The notes below the pieces were generated by a model. It did not search any database. It was given only the letters and a program-made list of their open reading frames with translations, and was not told where the DNA came from. A program made the position numbers and the translations under genes. 64,000 nt of DNA from Paractinoplanes rishiriensis (lineage in GTDB: Bacteria; Actinomycetota; Actinomycetes; Mycobacteriales; Micromonosporaceae): positions 124,001-188,000 of the forward strand of contig NZ_BOMV01000034.1 of NCBI RefSeq assembly GCF_016862375.1, written 5' to 3'. Below, piece by piece: positions 1 through 7,091 of this stretch. Each line of letters begins with the position of its first letter. Within the stretch, counting starts at the first letter, position 1.

Positions 1-628
1 CCCGGCCGCCGACCCGCTCGCCGTGCTCGACGAGTGGATCACGCTGACCTTCCCGGCCGCGCCCGGGCTGCTGCGGGACACCCTGCACGAGATCATGGAC
101 GGGTCCTGGCGCAGCTACGAGCGCTATACCGCGCCGCTCGGCGTCGGCTTCATGGTGCGGCCCGGCCACCACTACGGCCCGGACGTGGACGGCTACGAGT
201 ACACGCCGTGGGGCACCTACCACTTCGCCGACCGGGACGGGGTGGGCGTGGACCGCACGGTGGCCACCGGCACCGGGTTCGCCGGGCAGTACCCGTCGCC
301 CTGGTCGCAGACCTACGAGTCGCCCGGCAGCTGCCCGGACGAGCTGGCCCTGTTCTTCCACCACCTGCCGTACGGCCACGTCCTGCACAGCGGCCGCACG
401 GTGATCCAGCACATCTACGACACGCACTTCGCCGGCGCGCGGGAGGCCGCCGCCATGCGCGAGGCGTGGCGGCGGGTGTCCGGCGTCGTCGCGCTGGACC
501 GGTACGAGCGGGTCGCCGCCCTCCTCGACGAGCAGGTGCGCTCGGCCGAGGAGTGGCGCGACCAGGTCAACGCTTACTTCTTCCGCAAGTCCGGGGTGCC
601 GGACTGGGAGGGTCGCCGGATTTACTGA
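1..628 (+). CDS. GH67 alpha-glucuronidase, C-terminal part (5' end outside window)
   Basis: The reading frame is open from the window edge, so the first visible codons are internal; 208 residues remain of a family usually near 700. The visible part matches the C-terminal domain of GH67 enzymes, with characteristic strings such as TGTGFAGQYPSPW and ESPGSCPDELALFFHHLPYG. GH67 removes 4-O-methyl-glucuronic acid from the non-reducing end of xylo-oligosaccharides, normally inside the cell. The catalytic acids lie in the middle domain and cannot be seen here. It converges on the beta-galactosidase gene, the two stops overlapping by 7 nt with no room for a terminator between them. Family assignment is strong; activity is from family knowledge. 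Confidence 0.9.
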   Translation, partial: PAADPLAVLDEWITLTFPAAPGLLRDTLHEIMDGSWRSYERYTAPLGVGFMVRPGHHYGPDVDGYEYTPWGTYHFADRDGVGVDRTVATGTGFAGQYPSPWSQTYESPGSCPDELALFFHHLPYGHVLHSGRTVIQHIYDTHFAGAREAAAMREAWRRVSGVVALDRYERVAALLDEQVRSAEEWRDQVNAYFFRKSGVPDWEGRRIY

Positions 629-2619
629 AGGAGCAGTACGTCCTTCGGCGCCAGCCGGATCGTGCTGCCCCGGGTGACCCGGTCTCCGGTCAGCAGGTCG
701 GTGGCGTCGGCGCGGGCCACCAGCTCGGCCGGCTCGGACCCGTGGTTCAGCAGGAAGGTGAACCGCCGGCCGTCCGGGGCGACCCGTTCGGCCACCTCGA
801 CGCCCGGGACCGGCGGGAACGGGCCGCGCAGCCCGTGCCGGTCCAGCACCTGACCCACCACCCGGTCCACACCGGGCTGGTCCAGCCGGGTGGCCACGTA
901 CCAGGCCTCGCCCTCGCCGAACCGGTTGCGGGTGACCGCGGGAGATCCGGCATAAAAATCATGGGTGTACGTGGCGACCGTCTCGGCGCCCTGCGGGATC
1001 ACGATCTCGAAGACCAGCGAGCCGCCGGCGGTGGTGTCGTCGCCGAACCGGACCGGGTTGATGACCTCGGCCGGCCGGGCGTCCCACTCGTCCACCCGGA
1101 TGCCCAGCAGCTCACCGAGCGGCCCCGGCACGTCGGCCAGGAATGCGTTGTCGTCCTCGTCGACCCGGCCGGACAGGAATGTGGTGAGCACCGTGCCGCC
1201 GCGCCGGGCCACCTCGGCGAGCCGGGCCGCCAGGTCGCCCTTCACCATGTGCAGCACCGGGGCCACCACGACCTCGTACCCGGAAAGGTCGGCGGTCACC
1301 GGCAGCACGTCGACGCCGACCCCGGCCGTCCACAGCGCCCGGTAGTAGTCCAGCACCACCTGGTGGTAGCGGACCAGCCGGGACGGACCGTCCGAGATCT
1401 CCAGGGCCCACCAGCTGTCCCAGTCGAACAGCACCGCGACCCGGGCCGGGGTACGCGCGCCGAGGATCGCGTCGCCGGCCTGCTCCAGCTCGGCGCCCAG
1501 CTCGGCCACCTCGCGGAAGACCCGGGTGTCGTCCCGGCCGGCGTGCCCGATGACCGCGCCGTGGTATTTCTCGCTGGCGCCCTTGCCGGCCCGCATCTGG
1601 AAGAACAGCACCGCGTCGGCACCGTGCGCCACCGCCTGCCAGCTCCACAGCCGCATCACGCCGGGCCGCTTCAGCGGGTTTACGTCCCGGCAGGCGGTGG
1701 TGCTCGGGGTCTGCTCCATCAGCCAGAACGGTGCGCCGCCCTTGATGCCGCGGATCAGGTCGTGCCAGAACGCCATCCACTCCGGCAGGTCGTCGCCGGG
1801 CGGGTAGTTGTCCCAGGACGCGAAGTCCAGGTCGGCGGCCCAGCGGTGGTAGTCGATCGGGCGGTACACGCCCATGAAGTTGGTGGTGACCGGGGTGTCC
1901 GGGTCGGACTCGCGGATCGCGGCCTTCTCGTCCCGGAAGTTGGTCAGCATCGCCTCCGACATGAACCGCAGATAGTCCAGCGTGATGCCCTGAAAGGCGG
2001 TGTGGTCGGGGCCGCGCCAGTGCTCGGTGAGCGCGGACGGCGGTTCGATCTCGTCCCAGTCGCCGAACGTGTGCGACCAGAACGTGGTGTACCAGGCCTT
2101 GTTGAGCCGTTCCAGCGAGCCGTACCGGTCGCGCAGCCAGATCCGGAACGCGGCCGCGCAGTGCTCGCAGTAGCAGGCGCCGCCGTACTCGTTGCCGACG
2201 TGCCAGGCGACGACCGCCGGATGGCCGGCGTAGCGGGCGGCGAGCCGGCGGGCCATCTCGGCGGACAGCCGGCGGAAGACCGGCGAGCTGGGGCAGGAGT
2301 TGTGCCGCTGGCCGTAGCGGTGTCTGCGGCCCTCGAAGTCGACCCGGGTCACCTCGGGATGTTTCCTGGCCAGCCAGGCCGGGTGCGCGCCGGTGCCGGT
2401 GGCCAGGCAGATCTGGCGGCCCTCAGCGGCGGCCCGCTCGACGATCCGGTCCAGGATCGTGAAGTCGTACGTGTCCTCGGCCGGCTGGGTGAGTCCCCAG
2501 GTGAACACCCCGACCGTGAGCGTGTCGATCCGGGCCGCCCCGAACAGCCGGTGGTCGTCGTCCCAGACCTTCTCGGGCCACTGCTCCGGGTTGTAGTCCC
2601 CGCCGTACCGCAGCTTCAA
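622..2619 (-). CDS. GH42 beta-galactosidase
   Basis: A 665-residue GH42 enzyme, normal length for the family. The start NPEQWPE block, acid/base Glu144 in GNEYGG and nucleophile Glu302 in FWLMEQTPS are present, and Cys109, Cys149, Cys151 and Cys154 form the zinc cluster known from this family. No signal peptide, so it is cytoplasmic and should hydrolyse imported galacto-oligosaccharides or related beta-galactosides. I chose the TTG at 2619 rather than the longer upstream reading, which only shadows the preceding gene: GAGGAGAGG lies 9 nt upstream and the start overlaps the DUF624 stop as TTGA. It is the last gene of the importer operon, which supports use of the imported sugar. Confidence 0.93.
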   Translation of the reverse strand: MKLRYGGDYNPEQWPEKVWDDDHRLFGAARIDTLTVGVFTWGLTQPAEDTYDFTILDRIVERAAAEGRQICLATGTGAHPAWLARKHPEVTRVDFEGRRHRYGQRHNSCPSSPVFRRLSAEMARRLAARYAGHPAVVAWHVGNEYGGACYCEHCAAAFRIWLRDRYGSLERLNKAWYTTFWSHTFGDWDEIEPPSALTEHWRGPDHTAFQGITLDYLRFMSEAMLTNFRDEKAAIRESDPDTPVTTNFMGVYRPIDYHRWAADLDFASWDNYPPGDDLPEWMAFWHDLIRGIKGGAPFWLMEQTPSTTACRDVNPLKRPGVMRLWSWQAVAHGADAVLFFQMRAGKGASEKYHGAVIGHAGRDDTRVFREVAELGAELEQAGDAILGARTPARVAVLFDWDSWWALEISDGPSRLVRYHQVVLDYYRALWTAGVGVDVLPVTADLSGYEVVVAPVLHMVKGDLAARLAEVARRGGTVLTTFLSGRVDEDDNAFLADVPGPLGELLGIRVDEWDARPAEVINPVRFGDDTTAGGSLVFEIVIPQGAETVATYTHDFYAGSPAVTRNRFGEGEAWYVATRLDQPGVDRVVGQVLDRHGLRGPFPPVPGVEVAERVAPDGRRFTFLLNHGSEPAELVARADATDLLTGDRVTRGSTIRLAPKDVLLLQ

Positions 2620-3281
2620 CGGACGAACCTCTCCTCGATCTCGGTGCGCATCGGCCGGCAGGTGCGCAGCAACGCCGCCGCGAACCCGGCGGCGGCCAGC
2701 GTCAGCACGGCCTCGGACCAGAACAGCACGACGGCGACGGCGGCGACCGCGAGGCCTGCGACGCCCAGGGTCTGCACCAACCTGCGCAGCAGGAAATACC
2801 CGGCCAGGCGGGCGGTGTCGCGGGCGCGGAACTCGTACAGCGACGCGATCACCAGGGCGTTGGCCTGCCACAGCGCGGCCAGCACGGCGAGCGTCACGAC
2901 CGGGACCGGCCACCAGCCGTGCGCCAGATTGACCCCGAGGACCGTCTCCCAGGCCAGCCACGGCACCCAGAGCTTGAGCACGCCGGCCGCGTTCATCCGG
3001 TAGCCGCGCAGGAACTGCCGGGCCGGGGTCAGGTCGGTCAGGTCGGTGCTGCGGTGCCGCAGCGCGTACACGGCCGCGGACAGGGCCGGCCCGACCGGGA
3101 CCGCGCACAGCGCGACCAGCGGCAGGTTGCTGACGTCCCGGTCGAGCAGCACGAGCGGGATCAGGCCGGCCGCCCCGGTGGCCAGGAACAGCACCTGGAC
3201 CACCAGGAGCGTGTGCACCAGGGCGGCCGCCCGGGCGAGCGGTCCGTTGCCGAACCGCTGCCCGGTTTCGATCGCGGTCAT
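2616..3281 (-). CDS. DUF624 (YesL-type) membrane protein
   Basis: A 221-residue hydrophobic protein with about five membrane segments, including runs near residues 22-45, 48-70, 105-125 and 170-200. The pattern matches DUF624/YesL proteins, which occur almost only inside operons for carbohydrate ABC importers with LplA/LplB/YtcP-type components. Its biochemical role is unknown; a helper of uptake or signalling has been guessed for the family. One nucleotide separates its ATG from the stop of the binding-protein gene, and its stop overlaps the TTG of the beta-galactosidase gene, so translation of all three is probably coupled. Confidence 0.8.
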   Translation of the reverse strand: MTAIETGQRFGNGPLARAAALVHTLLVVQVLFLATGAAGLIPLVLLDRDVSNLPLVALCAVPVGPALSAAVYALRHRSTDLTDLTPARQFLRGYRMNAAGVLKLWVPWLAWETVLGVNLAHGWWPVPVVTLAVLAALWQANALVIASLYEFRARDTARLAGYFLLRRLVQTLGVAGLAVAAVAVVLFWSEAVLTLAAAGFAAALLRTCRPMRTEIEERFVR

Positions 3282-3282
3282 C

Positions 3283-4929
3283 TCACTTGTTGCCCTTGAA
3301 CCGCTCGTGCGCCTTGTTCATGGTGTCGAGGTACTTGTCCATGTTCTTGCCCTGCAGTTCCTTGACGTACGCGTCCCACTCGCTGAGCGGGCGCTGGCCC
3401 AGGATGAACCGCAGCGTCTGCTGGTTGACGTGGTCCTTGAGCGCGGTGCCCCAGAGCGTCATCTGCTCGCGCTCCTCGACGGTCAGCGGCGCGGGCGGGT
3501 CCACCGGGCGGGTCTGCCGCTTGTTCATCTCGGCCTGGAACGCCTTCTCCTCGTCGGAGAACTGCGAGTTGAGCATCGCGGTGCTGCCGCCGTACGCGAA
3601 AACGCCGTTGAAGAAGCCGTAGTCGACCTGCAGGTCCTTGGGCGCGCCCGGGTTGAGGCCGGCCCACTTGATCTGCGGGTTGAGTTTGAACGAGCCGTCC
3701 TCGACCTTCCCGGTGTAGGTGTCGCCCTCGATGCCCCACTTGCTGAACATCAGGCCGGCGTCGGAGTACCAGAGCCAGTCGATGAACTGCATCATGGCCA
3801 CGAAGTTCTTGCTCTCCAGTGCCGCCTTCGAGATCATCACGCCGTTCTCCAGGCGGGAGTCGCCGGACAGCGTCGGTCCCATCGGCCCGGTCGGCAGGAT
3901 CATCTTGGCCACGGTGGCGCCGGGGATCTTGGCGATGTCCTTGCGGGCCTCGTTCACCACGGTCTGGGCGTTGGCGCTGATCACGAACGACTTGCCGTTG
4001 GCGAACTTCTGCCGGGCGATGTCGTCGGTCTGGGTGAAGCTCTCCGGGTCGAGCAGCTTCTCGGTCACCAGCGTGTTCAGGTAGGTGAGCATCTGCCGGT
4101 ACGCGTCGGACGCGCCGGGGAAGACGAACTTGTTCGCGGTCGCGTCCCAGCTCTGGTTGCGGTAGGCCCAGCCGGCGTAGGTGCCGTACGCCGTGCTGAG
4201 GATGCCGAGCAGGTTGTTGGCGCCCGGCTGCGGCGGGGTGCTCCACCGGTCCGAGAACGGGTACACGGCGGGGTACGCCTTCTTCATCTCGCGCAGCACC
4301 GTGGTGAGGTCGTCCCAGGTGGCCGGGCTCTGCAGGCCGAGCTTGGTCATGATGTCGGTGCGCACCGCGAGCGAGTAGTCCTGCCAGGGACCCTCGTGCA
4401 GGCCGGGCAGCAGGTAGTACTTGCCGTCCTGCTGCTTGTAGCCGTCCAGGTTGCCCTGCAGGTTCCAGCGGGCCACCTTGTCCTTGTAGTGCGGCATGAG
4501 GTCGATGTAGTCGCTGACCGCGATGATCGCGCCGCCGGCGATGTACGCCTCCTCGTCCGGGTGGTAGGTCTTGGGGATGATGAACGGCGCGTTGCCGGCG
4601 CTCACCATGACGCTGCGCTTCTGGTTGTAGTCGCTGCCCGGGATGGCGGTGGCCTCGAGCGTCACGTTGGTGCGCTTGGTCAGCTCGGCCAGCATCGGCC
4701 AGTCCGCCTTGTACGGGTAGGCCTGGTTGCTCAGCATCATGATCGAGAACTTCAGCGGCTCGGTGGCCTTGAACTGGTCACCGGCCTTGAAGGACTCCAT
4801 CGCGCCGGCCTTCTTGTCGTCCAGGCCGGCACCGCCTTCGGAGCCGTCGTCGCCACAGCCGGCCGCCAGGCCGGCCACGGACGCGGCGCCGGCCGCGGCG
4901 AGTAAGGAACGTCGGGACAACTGAACCAT
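3283..4929 (-). CDS. Carbohydrate ABC importer, extracellular binding lipoprotein
   Basis: A 548-residue solute-binding protein of the large LplA/YtcQ oligosaccharide class. The N-terminus has twin arginines (SRRSLLAAAG) followed by a lipobox ending LAAGC, so export is probably Tat-dependent with lipid anchoring. The mature part shows the usual type-1 binding-protein pattern (PMLAELTKRTNV near the start, AMMQFIDWLWYSDAG late in the protein). ATG 4929 is preceded by AGGAG at 8 nt; the longer upstream reading is a shadow of the permease gene. It sits between the permeases and DUF624/GH42 genes, and no ATP-binding subunit is encoded nearby, so a shared MsiK-type ATPase elsewhere is likely. Confidence 0.9.
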   Translation of the reverse strand: MVQLSRRSLLAAAGAASVAGLAAGCGDDGSEGGAGLDDKKAGAMESFKAGDQFKATEPLKFSIMMLSNQAYPYKADWPMLAELTKRTNVTLEATAIPGSDYNQKRSVMVSAGNAPFIIPKTYHPDEEAYIAGGAIIAVSDYIDLMPHYKDKVARWNLQGNLDGYKQQDGKYYLLPGLHEGPWQDYSLAVRTDIMTKLGLQSPATWDDLTTVLREMKKAYPAVYPFSDRWSTPPQPGANNLLGILSTAYGTYAGWAYRNQSWDATANKFVFPGASDAYRQMLTYLNTLVTEKLLDPESFTQTDDIARQKFANGKSFVISANAQTVVNEARKDIAKIPGATVAKMILPTGPMGPTLSGDSRLENGVMISKAALESKNFVAMMQFIDWLWYSDAGLMFSKWGIEGDTYTGKVEDGSFKLNPQIKWAGLNPGAPKDLQVDYGFFNGVFAYGGSTAMLNSQFSDEEKAFQAEMNKRQTRPVDPPAPLTVEEREQMTLWGTALKDHVNQQTLRFILGQRPLSEWDAYVKELQGKNMDKYLDTMNKAHERFKGNK

Positions 4930-4973
4930 GGGGAACACTCCTGTGAGGATGGGGAGGACAGGCTCACCGGCGG

Positions 4974-5882
4974 TCAGCCCTTGACGGCGCCGAGCATCAC
5001 GCCGGAGACGAAAAATCGCTGGATGAACGGGTAGACGAGCATGATCGGCAGCATGGTGAGCACGATCGTGACGGCCTGGATGTTCGCCGCGATCTGCAGC
5101 GCGGCCTCGCTCGTGGCGGTGTTGTCCGTGCCGCCGGTGGCACCGGCGATCAGGTTGCGCAGGTACACGGTGACCGGGAACAGTTCCTGCTTGTCCATGT
5201 AGAGGAAGCCGGCGAACCACGAGTTCCAGAACGCGACCGCGTAGAACAGCAGCATGGTGGCGAGCACCGCCTTCGACAGCGGCAGCACGATGCGCCACAG
5301 GGTCCCGTACGTGCCCATGCCGTCGACCGCGGCGGCCTCCTCCAACTCGGTCGGCAGGCTCTCGAAGAAGGCCTTCATGACCAGCAGGTTGAAGACGTTG
5401 ATCGCGTTCGGCAGCACGATCGCCCACAGCGAGTTGCGCAGGCCGAGCGAGCTGACCAGCACGTAGTTCGGGATCAGGCCGCCGTTGAAGAACATCGTGA
5501 AGACCGCGATCCCGACCAGCAGGCTGCGGCCCTTGAGCTGGCGTTTCGAGAGCACGTACGCGTAGCAGGTGGTCAGCACGAGGGCGATGGCGGTGGCGAC
5601 CACGGTGTAGATCACGGTGTTCTGGTAGTTGGTCCAGAACATCGCGTCGGTCATGACCTTCTCGTACGTGGTCAGGTTGAACCCGCGCGGGACCAGCGTG
5701 ACCTGCCCCGACCGGATCTCCTGCTCACCCGAGAACGAGCGGGCCACGATGTTGACGAACGGGAACAGCGTCACCAGCACCACGCCGGTCAGCACCACGG
5801 CGTTGAACACCTGGAAGGCGCGGTATGCGCGGGTCGGCTTCGGGCCGCGGGGGCGGGTCTTCCCGGTTTCCAGCAGGGTCAC
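4974..5882 (-). CDS. Carbohydrate ABC importer permease (YtcP/MalG type)
   Basis: A 302-residue inner-membrane permease with six predicted helices. It carries the permease EAA loop, ELEEAAAVDGMGTYGTLWRIV, around residue 190, which contacts the ATPase, and ends with FFVSGVMLGAVKG typical of the YtcP/LplC group. The GTG at 5882 overlaps the stop of the upstream permease gene; a second in-frame GTG at 5885 is equally possible. Together with the upstream permease it forms the transmembrane channel for the sugar delivered by the binding lipoprotein encoded next downstream. Confidence 0.9.
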   Translation of the reverse strand: MTLLETGKTRPRGPKPTRAYRAFQVFNAVVLTGVVLVTLFPFVNIVARSFSGEQEIRSGQVTLVPRGFNLTTYEKVMTDAMFWTNYQNTVIYTVVATAIALVLTTCYAYVLSKRQLKGRSLLVGIAVFTMFFNGGLIPNYVLVSSLGLRNSLWAIVLPNAINVFNLLVMKAFFESLPTELEEAAAVDGMGTYGTLWRIVLPLSKAVLATMLLFYAVAFWNSWFAGFLYMDKQELFPVTVYLRNLIAGATGGTDNTATSEAALQIAANIQAVTIVLTMLPIMLVYPFIQRFFVSGVMLGAVKG

Positions 5883-6868
5883 CACAGGCTCGTTCCCACC
5901 GCGCGCCGGGACAGGTAGTTGGCACTGAGCACCAGGGTCAGGCCGATGACCGACTCGAACAGGCCGATCGCGGTGGCGTAGCTGAAGCTGCCCGACACGA
6001 TGCCGACCCGGTAGAGGTAGGTGGAGATGACGTCCGCGGTCGGGAAGGTCAGCGGGTTGTAGAGCAGCAGCACCTTCTCGAAGCCGACCGCCAGGAACGC
6101 GCCGATGTTCAGGATCAGCAGCGTGATCATCGTGGGCCGGATGCCCGGCAGCGTCACGTGCCAGGTCTGCCGCAGCCGTCCCGCGCCGTCCACCCGGGCC
6201 TGCTGGTACAGGTCGTCGTCGATGGTGGTGAGCGCGGCCAGGTAGAGGATCGTGCCCCAGCCGACGGTCTGCCAGATCTCGGACGAGACGTAGATGGTGC
6301 GGAACCAGCCGGGCTCCTGGATGAAGGAGATCGGGTCGTTGCCGACCGCCCGCAGCGCCTGGTTGATCACGCCGTCGACCGAGACGGTCTGCAGCACCAG
6401 GCCGGCCACCACCACGATGGACAGGAAGTGCGGCATGTACGAGATGGTCTGCACCGCGCCCTTGAGCCAGCGGGTGCGCACCTCGTTGAGCAGCAGGGCC
6501 AGCACGATCGGCAGCGGGAAGCAGAACAGCAGGGTCAACCCGCCCAGAATGATCGTGTTGCCGAAGACCTGCCAGAAGGTCGGGTCGGCGAGGAACATCC
6601 TGAAGTAGTGCAGGCCCACCCAGTACTCGCCGAACAGGCTGCCGCCGGGCTGGAAGCGCCGGAACGCGATGACGTTCCCGAACATCGGCAAATACCGGAA
6701 AATCGCAAAAAACAGCAGGGGTACGACGGCCAGCGAGTACAACTGCCAGTCCCGGCGCACGGCCTCGCGCCAGGTCCGCTTGCGGGGCCGCAACGGTGGC
6801 GCGGACGGGGCGGCGGCCGGGTCCGGCGGCGGCACGGCGACCGAGTCCATCGTGCTGGGCAGGGTCAT
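5879..6868 (-). CDS. Carbohydrate ABC importer permease (LplB/YteP type)
   Basis: First gene of the importer operon, 329 residues. A 35-residue Pro/Ala-rich cytosolic N-terminus precedes the first helix (LYSLAVVPLLFFAIF); six helices follow. The EAA loop is diverged but visible around residues 215-235 (LYQQARVDGAGRLRQTWHVTLP). The family pairs with YtcP-like permeases to import oligosaccharides, often plant cell-wall derived. ATG 6868 has GGAAGGGAACGG upstream. A near-consensus promoter and operator lie immediately upstream. Confidence 0.9.
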   Translation of the reverse strand: MTLPSTMDSVAVPPPDPAAAPSAPPLRPRKRTWREAVRRDWQLYSLAVVPLLFFAIFRYLPMFGNVIAFRRFQPGGSLFGEYWVGLHYFRMFLADPTFWQVFGNTIILGGLTLLFCFPLPIVLALLLNEVRTRWLKGAVQTISYMPHFLSIVVVAGLVLQTVSVDGVINQALRAVGNDPISFIQEPGWFRTIYVSSEIWQTVGWGTILYLAALTTIDDDLYQQARVDGAGRLRQTWHVTLPGIRPTMITLLILNIGAFLAVGFEKVLLLYNPLTFPTADVISTYLYRVGIVSGSFSYATAIGLFESVIGLTLVLSANYLSRRAVGTSLW

Positions 6869-6902
6869 CTCGCCGTTCCCTTCCGTGACGCACGCCGACG
6901 AC

Positions 6903-6925
6903 CAACCGAACGAAAGTTTCGGTTG
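6903..6925. promoter_or_regulatory. Candidate repressor operator of the GH42/ABC operon
   Basis: Two overlapping inverted repeats lie just downstream of the promoter. The core at 6911-6921 reads CGAAACTTTCG on the operon strand, a perfect 5+1+5 palindrome, and the outer arms at 6903-6910 and 6918-6925 (CAACCGAA / TTCGGTTG) form a second perfect repeat. The core resembles, from memory, boxes upstream of Streptomyces xylanase genes and LacI-family sites. Placement after the -10 suits a repressor; the protein is not in this window. Confidence 0.6.
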
Positions 6926-6943
6926 CGCTGGCTATCTTCCGGA

Positions 6944-6972
6944 AAGCTAGGGGTAATATTCACACCTGTCAA
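6944..6972 (-). promoter_or_regulatory. Promoter of the ABC importer/GH42 operon
   Basis: On the minus strand TTGACA (6972-6967) is followed after 17 nt by TAGCTT (6949-6944), a good housekeeping sigma-factor promoter for an actinobacterium. The implied start of transcription near 6937 would put the operator at about +12 to +34 and leave a leader of roughly 70 nt before the permease ATG at 6868. Confidence 0.65.
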
Positions 6973-7035
6973 CCCCTTGACTGTTGCTCGGGGCTGCGCT
7001 TTCCCGGCCTGTTGCGGGATCGATACCAACAAGAA

Positions 7036-7078
7036 GCCCGGCCGACCGCTGCCGAAAATTTCGGGCGGCCGACCGGGC
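7036..7078 (-). terminator. Strong terminator of the GH127 gene with nested hairpin
   Basis: A 14-bp stem (7036-7049 with 7065-7078, two G-U wobbles in the minus-strand RNA) encloses a second perfect hairpin, CCGAAA-N-TTTCGG, in its loop, and is followed on the minus strand by TTCTTGTT. It begins 14 nt after the GH127 stop, so it should insulate the ABC operon from GH127 transcription. Confidence 0.8.
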
Positions 7079-7091
7079 GGGATTTTCGGTA

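Noticed and set aside
34..3003. Plus-strand frame of almost 1000 codons opposite the GH42 and DUF624 genes
   Set aside because: Antisense of two genes with complete family motifs; no motif or ribosome site of its own.
7052..7064. Second CGAAA-N-TTTCG palindrome that could be an operator like the one at 6911
   Set aside because: It is the loop hairpin of a 14-bp terminator stem directly after the GH127 stop, which explains its symmetry.
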